The notes beneath the pieces were generated by a model. It saw only the letters and a list, made by a program, of their open reading frames with translations, was not told the DNA's origin and made no database searches. A stretch of DNA of 33,073 nt from JADHLJ01 sp038118725 (GTDB lineage: Bacteria; Pseudomonadota; Alphaproteobacteria; Thalassobaculales; Thalassobaculaceae): positions 1-33,073 of the forward strand of contig JAYOIK010000062.1 in assembly GCA_038118725.1 (NCBI GenBank), given 5' to 3'. The translations under genes and the position numbers were made by a program. Each line of letters begins with the position of its first letter. Within the stretch, counting starts at the first letter, position 1. Shown here piece by piece: positions 16,409 through 24,868 of this stretch.

Positions 16409-17170
16409 ATGACCGATCAAGCCCGTCTCGACGCCGTCGTCGCCATAGCCCGCCGCGCCGGTGATGTGATCATGGAGTATTACGAAGGCAAGATCGAGGT
16501 GGATGAAAAATCCGACGGCTCTCCGGTCACCGCCGCCGACCGGGCGGCGGACGCGGTGATCGTACCGGCGCTTAAGGAACTGACTCCGGACATCCCGGTT
16601 GTCTCGGAGGAAAGCGTCGACGCGGGCGATGTACCCGATGTCTCCGGAGGTACTTTCTGGCTGGTTGATCCGCTGGACGGTACCAAGGAATACATCAGCC
16701 GCAATGGCGACTTCACCGTCAATATCGGCCTGATCGTCGACGGCGTGCCAAAGCTCGGCGTGCTGATGACGCCGGTGAATGGACTCGCCTGGGCCGGGAT
16801 CGTGGGGGAGGGCGCCTTCGAGGAAGCCGCCGACGGAACCAGAAAGCAAATCGCGGCGCGCGTTCCAGACCCGGAGGCGTTGGTCGTCGTCGCCAGCCGC
16901 TCGCATCGCAGCCCGGAGCTTGAGGACTATATCGCCGCCCGCCCGGTCAAGGAGTCGATCTCGCGCGGCTCGGCCTTGAAGTTCTGCCTGGTCGCCCGGG
17001 GCGAGGCGGATCTCTATCCCCGCACTGGTCCGACCATGGAATGGGACACCGCCGCCGGCCATGCCGTGTTGTTGGCGGCGGGCGGCTCGATGGAAATGTT
17101 CGAGGGCGGAGAGTTCCGCTACGGCAAACCGAAATTTCTCAATGGTTGGTTCGTGGTGCGCGGCGGCTGA
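16409..17170 (+). CDS. cysQ: 3'(2'),5'-bisphosphate nucleotidase CysQ (inositol monophosphatase family)
   Basis: The 253-residue protein shows the Li-sensitive phosphatase motifs: E67/E68 in VVSEES, WLVDPLDGTKEYI with D87 and D90, and a C-terminal GPTMEWDTAAGHAVLLAAGG. The KEYI sequence directly after DPLDGT is characteristic of CysQ rather than of SuhB-type inositol phosphatases. CysQ dephosphorylates 3'-phosphoadenosine-5'-phosphate, recycling the by-product of sulfate assimilation and sulfotransferase reactions. A GGGAG ribosome site precedes the ATG. It is followed after 41 bp by the MDR oxidoreductase on the same strand, without obvious functional linkage. Confidence 0.93.
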   Translation: MTDQARLDAVVAIARRAGDVIMEYYEGKIEVDEKSDGSPVTAADRAADAVIVPALKELTPDIPVVSEESVDAGDVPDVSGGTFWLVDPLDGTKEYISRNGDFTVNIGLIVDGVPKLGVLMTPVNGLAWAGIVGEGAFEEAADGTRKQIAARVPDPEALVVVASRSHRSPELEDYIAARPVKESISRGSALKFCLVARGEADLYPRTGPTMEWDTAAGHAVLLAAGGSMEMFEGGEFRYGKPKFLNGWFVVRGG

Positions 17171-17211
17171 AACCGCGCTCAACGAGATTGCATGAATAGG
17201 GAGACGACAAG

Positions 17212-18186
17212 ATGAAAGCCGTTACCGTTACCGATGATGGCGTCAAGATTCTGGACACGCCGACACCGAAGCCCGGCGCGACACAGGTACTCGTGCGGGT
17301 TCGGGCCTGTGGCCTTAACCGCGCCGATTTGATGGTTGCGAGCGGCATGGCGCATGGCGCGATCGGCGGCGCCGGAACCATCGTCGGCATGGAGGTTTCG
17401 GGAGAGATCGCCGAGGTCGGCTCCGAGGTTTCCGGCTTCGCCGTCGGGGACCGCGTGATGTGCTCCACCGCCTCGGCCTGGGCGGAATACGCCGTCGCCG
17501 ACCATGGCAGGACCGTCAAGATCCCCGACTCAAACATGAGCTACGAGAAAGCCGCGACCCTTCCCGTGGCCTTGCAGACCATGCATGACGCGGTGGTCAC
17601 CCATGGCGCGTTGACGCCCGGAAAAACGATCATGATCCAGGGCGCCAGTTCCGGCGTCGGTATCATGGGCATGCAGATCGCCAAGCTGAAAGGCGCCTCG
17701 CTGGTGGTGGGAAGCTCGACCAACACGGAACGCCGTGCGCGTCTATCCGAGTTCGGGGCCGATCTCGCCGTCGATCCCAGCGATCCGGCGTGGGTCGATC
17801 AGGTGCTGGAGGCAACCGACGGAAGGGGTGTCGACACCATCGTCGACCAGGTCTCCGGCTATGTCGCGAACCAAAACCTAGCGGCTACCGCGATCTTGGG
17901 TCGTATCGTCAATGTCGGTCGCCTCGGCGGGTTTTCCGGCGATTTTAACTTCGATCTGCACGCCGCTCGGCGCATCAGCTATATCGGCGTGACGTTCCGC
18001 ACACGCTCAATCGAGGAGATCCGCGAGATCGTGCGGCTGACCTGGGAGGACCTCGGCGACGCCGTGGAGCGGGGCGAGCTATCGCTGCCGATGGATCGCA
18101 CCTTTGCGATGGAGGACGTCGCCGAAGCGCTCGCTCGCATGAAGGCGAACCAGCATTTCGGCAAGATCACCCTGTCGGTCGGCTGA
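17212..18186 (+). CDS. Quinone oxidoreductase-like MDR-family dehydrogenase
   Basis: The 324-residue product belongs to the zinc-free branch of the medium-chain dehydrogenase/reductase superfamily. It has a GroES-like N-terminal domain (residues 1-120, including CGLNRADLM and GMEVSGEIAEVG), followed by a Rossmann domain with GASSGVG at 144-150, suitable for NADPH. The Cys cluster for structural zinc is absent. Such enzymes reduce quinones or alpha,beta-unsaturated carbonyl compounds; the specific substrate is not apparent. The start follows a GGGAGACGACAAG site. It converges with the RNA helicase gene (57 bp between stops), in which I see no clear terminator hairpin. Confidence 0.9.
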   Translation: MKAVTVTDDGVKILDTPTPKPGATQVLVRVRACGLNRADLMVASGMAHGAIGGAGTIVGMEVSGEIAEVGSEVSGFAVGDRVMCSTASAWAEYAVADHGRTVKIPDSNMSYEKAATLPVALQTMHDAVVTHGALTPGKTIMIQGASSGVGIMGMQIAKLKGASLVVGSSTNTERRARLSEFGADLAVDPSDPAWVDQVLEATDGRGVDTIVDQVSGYVANQNLAATAILGRIVNVGRLGGFSGDFNFDLHAARRISYIGVTFRTRSIEEIREIVRLTWEDLGDAVERGELSLPMDRTFAMEDVAEALARMKANQHFGKITLSVG

Positions 18187-18243
18187 ACGGCCCTGGGGTG
18201 CCGCCGGGTCCGCTTTCCCAGCGTCACTTCCCGGAGACAGACT

Positions 18244-19536
18244 TTAGGCCGCGCGGCCCGAGGGTCCGCGAACGCGGCGGTGACCGCCGGACTTTCTTGG
18301 CATGTTGGGGGTCGCGGGAGCGTTGGCTTGCCTGGCCCCGCGTCCTTGATGGCCCCGCTGCCTCGGGCGTTTGGTCGTGCCCGGATCATTGGCGATCTCG
18401 GCGGAATGGTAGGGATGATCCGCGAAGACCGGCACGGGTTGGCGAATGGTTTTCTCGATATCCCGTAGCAGGGACTTCTCGTCGAGATCACAGAACGCGA
18501 TGGCCACACCCGCCGCGCCGGCCCGCGCGGTGCGCCCGATCCGGTGAACATAGCTGTCCGGATCGTTGGGCAGATCGAAATTCACGACATGGGTGACGCC
18601 GTCGACATCAATGCCCCGGGCCGCGATATCGGTCGCCACCAGAGCCCGGATATCTCCCTTGCGGAACGCGTCGAGCGCTCTCTGTCGGGCGTTCTGAGCC
18701 TTGTTGCCGTGGATCGCGTCGGCATCCACACCGGCCTTCTGTAACTGCTTGGCGACCCGGTCGGCGCCGTGCTTGGTGCGGGTGAAGACCAGAACCCTTT
18801 CGATCGACTCGTCGTTCATCAGGTCGATTAGAAGCTGTCGTTTCTTGGCTGTCTCGACGAACAGGACGCGTTGTTCGATTTTTTCGACGGTGGTCGCGGC
18901 GGGCGTCACCTCGACCCGAATCGGTTCCTTGAGCATCGTTGCGGCGAGCGCCGCGACGGGCCCCGGCATGGTCGCCGAGAACATCAGGGTTTGCCGGCGC
19001 ATGGACAGATGGCTGACGACTTTTCTGACGTCCGGGATGAAACCCATGTCGAGCATCCGGTCGGCTTCGTCGAGGATGAACACCTCGACATTCTCGAGCT
19101 TGATATGCCCTTGTTCCATCAAATCCAACAGACGGCCCGGCGTGGCGACCAGGATATGGACGCCCTTGGCCATCATCTTGATCTGCGGGTTAATGGACAC
19201 GCCGCCGAACACGACACCCGCGCGCAAGCCCAAATGTCGCCCATAGGTTCGCAGACTGTCATGGATCTGCACGGCCAACTCGCGGGTCGGCGCCAGGATC
19301 AGCGCCCGCGGGCGCCGGTGATCGGGTTTACCCGGGTTCTGGCCCAGGCGATGCAGAAGCGGAAGCGCGAAGGCGGCGGTCTTGCCGGTCCCGGTCTGGG
19401 CGACGCCGAGCAGGTCGCGGCCTTCCAGAAGCGGCGGGATGGATTTCTCCTGGATCGGAGTCGGCGCGGTGTAGCCTTCCTCGGCGATCGCGCGAAGAAT
19501 CGGTTGGGCTAGGTCAAAGCCCGAAAACTCAGTCAT
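18244..19536 (-). CDS. rhlE: DEAD-box ATP-dependent RNA helicase, RhlE type
   Basis: All core motifs are present in the 430-residue product: Q motif in APTPIQEKSIP, Walker A AQTGTGKT (about 46-53), PTRELA, ATPGRLLD, DEAD at 156-159, SATMPG, and in the second domain VFTRTKHGADRVA, ATDIAARGIDVDGV and HRIGRTARAG. The C-terminal 50 residues are basic and Gly/Arg-rich (KRPRQRGHQGRGARQ...), a typical RhlE RNA-binding tail. It unwinds structured RNA during ribosome assembly and mRNA turnover, often with cold-related expression. The upstream 320 bp is free of genes and probably carries its promoter. The RhlE subtype is inferred from motif spelling and length. Confidence 0.93.
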   Translation of the reverse strand: MTEFSGFDLAQPILRAIAEEGYTAPTPIQEKSIPPLLEGRDLLGVAQTGTGKTAAFALPLLHRLGQNPGKPDHRRPRALILAPTRELAVQIHDSLRTYGRHLGLRAGVVFGGVSINPQIKMMAKGVHILVATPGRLLDLMEQGHIKLENVEVFILDEADRMLDMGFIPDVRKVVSHLSMRRQTLMFSATMPGPVAALAATMLKEPIRVEVTPAATTVEKIEQRVLFVETAKKRQLLIDLMNDESIERVLVFTRTKHGADRVAKQLQKAGVDADAIHGNKAQNARQRALDAFRKGDIRALVATDIAARGIDVDGVTHVVNFDLPNDPDSYVHRIGRTARAGAAGVAIAFCDLDEKSLLRDIEKTIRQPVPVFADHPYHSAEIANDPGTTKRPRQRGHQGRGARQANAPATPNMPRKSGGHRRVRGPSGRAA

Positions 19537-19856
19537 TCAGTGTTGTCTTTCTCAATAGGTAAATGGCCCTTCTCCCAAGTGGGAGCGCTGGGCGCGCGAG
19601 CACGATGCAAGCATTTGCGGCACGGCTCGCTCTACTGGCAGCCTGCCTAACGAAACGCCTACATCCGTCGGTGTGAACATGGCCGGCGGCGGAAACCCGC
19701 CCGCGCGGCGATCGATCCGAGATCGACCCTGAAGGTGCATCGCTAAGCGCATATAAGGGGTCGATTGCCGTCAAAGTCAAGGAGTATTGGAAACGTGGGG
19801 AGATTCAATTATCGAATTCAAGACCTTACGAGAAGGCTTTTCACCGTGCGGTTGAG
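19537..19856. other. Gene-free stretch upstream of rhlE
   Basis: In this 320-bp stretch I see no coding frame with a credible start and codon bias. It holds a small perfect hairpin CTCCCA-AG-TGGGAG at 19572-19585, within the likely leader of the helicase mRNA, and a more AT-rich patch at 19795-19825. A long leader would fit helicase genes whose expression is temperature- or self-regulated, but that is only a suggestion. Confidence 0.4.
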
Positions 19857-20087
19857 CTAGATCTTGACGATGGATTTGATCTTGGCACGGCGCTGGCCGG
19901 ATCGCTGGGCGATCTCGTTGTCCTGGGATTCAATGGCCGTGCGCGCCAGGTCCTGGAGGCTGTCACCATAGGATTCGTCCAGCTGTTCGCTCGGCACCCG
20001 GCGGTTGGACGTTACCAAGCCGTCCTCATAGGTGACGTTGAACATCATGAACGCGGCGGCCTTGCCGCTTGATTTGCGTCGCGCCAT
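19857..20087 (-). CDS. Small basic protein of unknown function, 76 aa
   Basis: I do not recognise this gene. From the ATG at 20087 the product is 76 residues, starting MARRKSSGKAAAFMMFNVTYEDGLVTSNRRVP and ending RRAKIKSIVKI. A longer in-frame start is possible, but that extension is Pro-rich and lacks a ribosome site. The middle (VTYEDGLVTSNRRVPSEQLDESYGDSLQDLARTAIESQD) looks like a short beta strand pair followed by an amphipathic helix, and both ends are strongly basic. There are no Cys and no signal peptide. Codon use matches the neighbours, so it is likely a real gene. It lies downstream of the acyl-CoA synthetase in the same direction with a 108-bp gap. Confidence 0.65.
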   Translation of the reverse strand: MARRKSSGKAAAFMMFNVTYEDGLVTSNRRVPSEQLDESYGDSLQDLARTAIESQDNEIAQRSGQRRAKIKSIVKI

Positions 20088-20195
20088 GGGATTTTCCCCC
20101 GTACCTAAGGGGCCGACACGGCCCTGATGCGGCACAGTCATAGGGACCGGCGGGCGGGGACTCAACCCTCACCCGCCAAATAATCGGCGCTAGGA

Positions 20196-21884
20196 TCAGG
20201 CCGTGGCCGCGATCTTCAGATCCAGTTCCTCGATCATCACGTCGCGCATCGCGAATTTCTGGATCTTTCCGGTAACCGTCATCGGAAACTCGTCGACGAA
20301 ACGGATATAGCGCGGGATCTTGTAATGCGCGATCTGGCCCTGGCAGAAGGCGCGGATCTCATCCTCGTCGGCGGTCTCGCCGTCGACCAGTCTGATCCAG
20401 GCGCATAGCTCCTCGACAAAGCGAGGGTCCGGCACGCCAAAGACCTGAACGTCACTGATCTTGGGATGGCGATAGAGATATTCCTCGATCTCGCGGGGGT
20501 AAATGTTCTCGCCGCCGCGGATCACCATGTCCTTGACCCGTCCGACGATGTTGACGAAGCCCTCGCCATCCATGGTCGCCAGGTCGCCGGTATGCATCCA
20601 GCCGGCGACGTCGATCGCCTCGGCGGTGCGCTCCTCATCTTCCCAATAGCCGTGCATGACGTTGTAGCCGCGGGCCAGCAGCTCTCCCGTCGCGCCGGGG
20701 GGAACGATCCGACCGTTCTCATCGACCACCTTGGCTTCCACATGAGGGAAAACCCGGCCGACGGTCGAGACCTGCTTTTCCATCGGATCATCGGTTTCGC
20801 ATAGCGTGATCACCGGGCTGGTCTCGGTCATGCCGTAGCCGATAATCATCTCCGAACAGTGCATGTCGTCGACGACTTGTTTCATAACCTCGATCGGGCA
20901 GGGCGACCCCGCCATGATGCCGGTGCGCAGGGATGAAAGATCGAACTCCCTGAATCGGGGATGCGCTAGCTCGGCAATGAACATGGTCGGCACCCCATGC
21001 AGCGCCGTGCAGCGCTCCTCATGCACCGCCTCCAGCACCGATAACGGCTCGAACGCCTCGCCCGGATAGATCAGGGCGGCGCCATGGGTTAGGGCGGCGA
21101 TGTTCGAGAGCACCATGCCGAAACAATGATATAGCGGCACCGGCACGCAGAGCCGGTCCTCGGGTGTGAACTTCAAGCCCTGGCCGGTGAAATAGCCGTT
21201 GTTCAGAATATTGAAATGGCTCAGCGTGGCGCCCTTCGGGAACCCGGTGGTGCCGCTGGTGAATTGAATGTTTATCGGGTCGTCGAACTGCAGCAGGCCG
21301 GCGAGTTCCTCGATCCGCGCGGGATGGGTCTGGTTGGCCAGACCGGCGATATCGGCGAAGTTAAAAAAGCCCGCCGCTGTTTCGTCGCCGATTTGAATGG
21401 CGCTCGACAGATGCGGCAGTCGCTCGCTTTTCAGGGCGCCGGGCGCGCAACCGTCGATCTCCGGCGCCAGTTCGCGGAGCATCGCGACATAGTCGCTGGA
21501 CTTGAATGTGCTGGCGAGAATCAGGGATTTGGCGCTTACCTTGTTCAGCGCGTATTCCAATTCGGAAACACGATAGGCTGGGTTAATATTGACCAGGATA
21601 AGACCGGCCTTGGCGGTGGCGTATTGCGCGACCACCCATTCGGCGTTGTTCGGCGACCAGATGCCGATCCGGTCGCCGGGCTCGAGGCCGAGGGCCAGCA
21701 ATCCGGCGGCGAAGGCATCGACCTCGCGTTTCAGATCGGCATAGGTCCAGCGAATGTTCTGATGCCGGACAATGAGGGCATCGCGCTCACCCCAGCGCGC
21801 CGCCGCCTTGTCGAAGTTCTCTCCCAGGGTCTCGCCCAATAGCGGCTTTTCGCTGGCGCCGTGTACATAGCTCTGATGCAGCAT
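20196..21884 (-). CDS. AMP-binding acyl-CoA synthetase
   Basis: The 562-residue protein has the complete adenylate-forming signature: phosphate loop TSGTTGFPKG at 209-218, GYGMTETSPV, GWMHTGDLATMDGEGF, GRVKDMVIRGGENIYPREIE, and the C-terminal catalytic Lys in MTVTGKIQKFAMRD. It activates a fatty or other carboxylic acid to its CoA thioester through an acyl-AMP. Chain-length specificity cannot be read, but the sequence resembles medium/long-chain or AcsF-type ligases common in Alphaproteobacteria. The ATG is preceded by a GGGAAAGGGAAA stretch. It is divergent from the RraA-like gene, with 205 bp between them. Confidence 0.93.
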   Translation of the reverse strand: MLHQSYVHGASEKPLLGETLGENFDKAAARWGERDALIVRHQNIRWTYADLKREVDAFAAGLLALGLEPGDRIGIWSPNNAEWVVAQYATAKAGLILVNINPAYRVSELEYALNKVSAKSLILASTFKSSDYVAMLRELAPEIDGCAPGALKSERLPHLSSAIQIGDETAAGFFNFADIAGLANQTHPARIEELAGLLQFDDPINIQFTSGTTGFPKGATLSHFNILNNGYFTGQGLKFTPEDRLCVPVPLYHCFGMVLSNIAALTHGAALIYPGEAFEPLSVLEAVHEERCTALHGVPTMFIAELAHPRFREFDLSSLRTGIMAGSPCPIEVMKQVVDDMHCSEMIIGYGMTETSPVITLCETDDPMEKQVSTVGRVFPHVEAKVVDENGRIVPPGATGELLARGYNVMHGYWEDEERTAEAIDVAGWMHTGDLATMDGEGFVNIVGRVKDMVIRGGENIYPREIEEYLYRHPKISDVQVFGVPDPRFVEELCAWIRLVDGETADEDEIRAFCQGQIAHYKIPRYIRFVDEFPMTVTGKIQKFAMRDVMIEELDLKIAATA

Positions 21885-22007
21885 GCCGTTTCCCTTTCCC
21901 TGTGTTTTCCATCGCGTCGGTCTTGGATAACCGTGTTGTTAGAGATGGAGAGCGCGACTTGCCCCGAGTCTTAGCAAAGCTAGTCAATGGGTTCCACTAC
22001 CCTGGTC

Positions 22008-22023
22008 CACGTGATATCGCGTG
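22008..22023. promoter_or_regulatory. Near-palindrome upstream of the RraA/TauD pair
   Basis: CACGTGATATCGCGTG is a 16-bp sequence that equals its reverse complement except at one symmetric base pair. It lies 67 bp upstream of the RraA-like start, in the divergent region shared with the acyl-CoA synthetase. It is a candidate operator only; no regulator gene lies next to it. Confidence 0.3.
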
Positions 22024-22089
22024 ACAGGTTCCTCCAAGGCCTTTCTGCCGCTACCATGCTCCCGATGATCCAACCAAGGGACACCCGGT

Positions 22090-22779
22090 ATGCTCGATGA
22101 TCCGCCACTTCTCACCGTGAAACGCCCTAGCCGCCGCCCGACCCAAGCGCAGATCGACGCCTTCAAGGGCGCGATGACCGGCAATGTCGCCGACTGCATG
22201 GGTGGTCGCGGGGCCATGGCGCATTTCATCAAGCCGCATGATCCCTCGATCGCGGTAACCTGCGGCCCGGCGCTGACCTGCTTTGCCTATCCCGCCGATA
22301 ATCTCGGCGTGATCGCGGCGATGCATCTGGCGCAAGCGGGCGACGTTATCGTCTGCGCCAATGACGCCTATACCACCACGGCGCTGGTCGGCGATCTTGT
22401 CTGCGGCATGATGAAGAACAAGGGGGTGGCGGCCTTGGTTACCGACGGCATGATCCGCGATCAGGTCGGGATCGAGCCGTGGAAGCTCCCGGTGTTTCAC
22501 CAGGGAATCACGCCAAACTCGCCGGCTAAGACCGGTCCCGGCACGGTCGGTCTGCCGATAACCATTGGCGGCGTGACCGTCGAGACCGGCGACATGATCG
22601 TCTGCGATCGAGATGGGGTTGTCGTGGTGCCATTCGACCAGATCGACGCGGTGGCGGCGCAACTGCCGAAACTGGTCGCCGCCGAGGCCGAGGTCGAGGC
22701 CAAGGTGAAGGCCGGCATGAGCGAGCCCGGTTACATCGCCGAGATGATGGCCTCCTCGCAAACCCGTTACGTGGACTGA
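22090..22779 (+). CDS. RraA-like / HMG aldolase family protein
   Basis: The 229-residue product has the RraA fold signature: GNVADCMGGRG near residue 31, AGDVIVCAN, GDLVCGMMKNKG from G101, and the catalytic-type pair R123-D124 in VTDGMIRD. A longer C-terminus (KLVAAEAEVEAKVKAGMSEPGY) is typical of the aldolase/decarboxylase branch rather than the shorter RNase E inhibitor RraA. These enzymes cleave 4-hydroxy-4-methyl-2-oxoglutarate-like compounds with Mg2+. A ribosome site AAGGGA precedes the ATG. The stop lies 3 bp before the dioxygenase start, so the two are translationally coupled and should act on one substrate pathway. Confidence 0.87.
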   Translation: MLDDPPLLTVKRPSRRPTQAQIDAFKGAMTGNVADCMGGRGAMAHFIKPHDPSIAVTCGPALTCFAYPADNLGVIAAMHLAQAGDVIVCANDAYTTTALVGDLVCGMMKNKGVAALVTDGMIRDQVGIEPWKLPVFHQGITPNSPAKTGPGTVGLPITIGGVTVETGDMIVCDRDGVVVVPFDQIDAVAAQLPKLVAAEAEVEAKVKAGMSEPGYIAEMMASSQTRYVD

Positions 22780-22782
22780 GCC

Positions 22783-23667
22783 ATGAGCGCGCGAGAACAT
22801 CCCCGGCGCAATGCCGTGATCGAGGCAAGGCCACTCGGCTACGCGTTGGGCGCCGAGATCATCGGCGTCGATATGCGCGACCCGCTGGACACGGAAACCG
22901 TGGCGGCGATCCGCGAAGCCTGGCATCAGCATCATGTCATCGTGCTGCGGGATCAGAACGCCTCGCCGGACGACATCCTGCGCTTTGCCCGGGGGTTTGG
23001 GGATCTCGACGATCATGCCCAGACGCCGTTCTACCGCAAGGACGGTTATCCCGAGCTACTTGAGATCACCACCAAGCCCAAGAACGGCAAGCCGTCGGAA
23101 ACCCGCAATGTCGGCCGCAACTGGCATTCCGACTATGCCTACACGCCCCGACCGGCCGCCGCCTCGATGTTGTATTGCGTCGAGAAGCCACCAATCGGTG
23201 GCGATACGATGTTCTGCAACATGGCGCGGGCCTATGACACATTGTCCGATACCATGCGCGGCATCGTAGACGGACTGCACTCGGTTTACGATATCTCCCT
23301 GGTGGCCGGTTTTTATGAGCGCGACCCCGCGGAAGTGGCCGAAACCAAGCGTCTCAATCCACCGATCGCCCATCCGGCGGTCAAGGTGCACCCGGAAAGC
23401 GGAACCCGAGCGCTATACGTTAGCGAACGCGTGTCCTATTTCCACGGCATGACGGCGGCGGAGAGCCGGCCTCTCATCGATTTTCTTTGCGAGCACGCGA
23501 CCGGACCGGAAAACGTCTATCGCCATGTCTGGCGGCCCGGTGATCTTGTGTGCTGGGACAACCGGACGACCATGCATGTCGCGCTGACGGATTTCGACCA
23601 GAACCAGCCGCGGCACATGCTCCGCGCGACGATCATCGGTGAGCCGTCCGGTTTCGTGGTGGAGTAA
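22783..23667 (+). CDS. TauD/TfdA-family Fe(II)/2-oxoglutarate dioxygenase
   Basis: The 294-residue protein has the facial triad H115 and D117 in NWHSDYAYTPRP and H265 in TTMHVALTDF, plus the 2-oxoglutarate-binding Arg in PRHMLRATIIGEP (R277 or R281). The early segment ALGAEIIGVDMRDPLD and HHVIVLRDQ are standard for TauD/TfdA proteins. Such enzymes hydroxylate a small acid or sulfonate with release of succinate and CO2. The substrate is unknown. It starts 3 bp after the RraA-like gene, suggesting hydroxylation followed by retro-aldol or decarboxylation (inference). Repeat copy C begins 67 bp after its stop. Confidence 0.93.
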   Translation: MSAREHPRRNAVIEARPLGYALGAEIIGVDMRDPLDTETVAAIREAWHQHHVIVLRDQNASPDDILRFARGFGDLDDHAQTPFYRKDGYPELLEITTKPKNGKPSETRNVGRNWHSDYAYTPRPAAASMLYCVEKPPIGGDTMFCNMARAYDTLSDTMRGIVDGLHSVYDISLVAGFYERDPAEVAETKRLNPPIAHPAVKVHPESGTRALYVSERVSYFHGMTAAESRPLIDFLCEHATGPENVYRHVWRPGDLVCWDNRTTMHVALTDFDQNQPRHMLRATIIGEPSGFVVE

Positions 23668-23733
23668 CCTTCGCTTGGACGAATACCAAATGCGTTGATC
23701 AAAACCCGCGTCCGTTTGCCCCTCAAGCTTTCC

Positions 23734-23856
23734 GTCGCCCTGGCGAAGGCTAGGGCTTTTGGCGAGGGTGCCTGAAGTTCTGAAAAATGTGATTGCTTCC
23801 ACCGATCTCGGTCTCGTAACGGCGGCGGCAAAAGCCCTGGCTTTCGCCAAGGCGAC
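23734..23856. repeat. Dispersed repeat, copy C
   Basis: The left arm begins GTCGCCCTGGCGAAGGCTAG and the right arm ends CTTTCGCCAAGGCGAC. The two 27-bp arms are reverse complements at about 24 positions. The ends match copies A and B, but the interior of about 70 bp is not obviously similar to theirs. It occupies the gap between the dioxygenase and Nudix genes, which are convergent, so its transcript could fold into a long hairpin at both gene ends. Confidence 0.7.
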
Positions 23857-23900
23857 GAGAAACAGGCGTCATGGCGAGAGTATTCAAAACCGCGCCCAGG

Positions 23901-24761
23901 CTAACGCGGAATCGCGCCTCTTAGCCCGGTCACCAGACCGAAATAGTCTGGGTCCTCGGGTGTGATCAGGCCGTGTCTGATCAGGAAATCAATGATCACC
24001 AGGCTGCAATTGAATTTGAATTCGTCGAGGGAGTCGCGAACGATCGCGGCGACCTCGGCGATGGGACGGAGCCGGAACTCCTCGACCTCGCCGTCGAATG
24101 GCCGGGGCGTGAAGTCATGGGGCATATCAAGGTCATAGACATACATCGCGTGCCGCCGCAGCCCGTCCTCGACCGCCATGGTGTAGCTGATTAGCCCGAC
24201 CGGTCTTGCCTCGCGGGCGAGCGTCTCCGGGATATCGGCTTCCTCCTGGCATTCCTTGATCACGTTTTCGGCGACCGAGACCGTCGCCGGCTGACCGCCG
24301 GCCACGATATTGTCTAGTTGGCCGGGAAACGTGATCTTGGTGAGGGACCGGCGGGCGACCCACATGGCGAGATCGGTCCCGGTCCCCACCGTGCCGTTGA
24401 GATGAAACCCCGTGCTGATGATCCCGAGGATGCTCGCCGCGACCCGGTCGACCGTCATCAAATGCGGGCCGCCGACCCGCTCCACCACCGCGTAGGGCTC
24501 GTTTCGCGCCGCGCCGCACAGACCTTCCTGGTGAAGCCGCGTCAGAACCTCGGCCATCGCCTCGGTTCGGCGCTCCGGCGTATCCAGTTTCGGGACGACC
24601 GTGAGACCATCGGCGGCGGAGGTGAAGACATTTGGGAATGCCGCCAGCCGTTCGGCCAGGGCCGGTCGCAGAAATCCGACCCGGCGCCCGTTAATCTCCC
24701 AAGGCATGTAATCGGACATGTCATGGAGATTGCAACGCTGGATATGATCGAGATAGCGCAT
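23901..24761 (-). CDS. DUF4743-Nudix hydrolase
   Basis: The product from the ATG at 24761 (a TTG two codons upstream is an alternative) is 286 residues. An N-terminal DUF4743 region (MRYLDHIQRCN... to about residue 125) precedes the Nudix domain, whose box reads GGQPATVSVAENVIKECQEEADI from about residue 155. The usual RE is replaced by KE, as is common in this subfamily, and the EE metal ligands are present. This architecture is shared with the Nudix domain of some thiamine pyrophosphokinases and relatives acting on damaged thiamine diphosphate derivatives. Substrate here is not proven. It lies between a repeat and a broken secretion gene. Confidence 0.9.
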   Translation of the reverse strand: MRYLDHIQRCNLHDMSDYMPWEINGRRVGFLRPALAERLAAFPNVFTSAADGLTVVPKLDTPERRTEAMAEVLTRLHQEGLCGAARNEPYAVVERVGGPHLMTVDRVAASILGIISTGFHLNGTVGTGTDLAMWVARRSLTKITFPGQLDNIVAGGQPATVSVAENVIKECQEEADIPETLAREARPVGLISYTMAVEDGLRRHAMYVYDLDMPHDFTPRPFDGEVEEFRLRPIAEVAAIVRDSLDEFKFNCSLVIIDFLIRHGLITPEDPDYFGLVTGLRGAIPR

Positions 24762-24868
24762 CACCAAGGCCCATTGGGTTCGTTCGCTGAATGACCGGAA
24801 ACGGTCTAGCTGATTTCGGCGGTGCTTGCGACGATCTTCGTGGCGCTGGACGTCGTCGGAACCGGCAC

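Noticed and set aside
20150..20180. GGCGGG/CCCGCC inverted repeat after the acyl-CoA synthetase as a terminator
   Set aside because: The stem is interrupted and no T-run follows on the transcribed strand.
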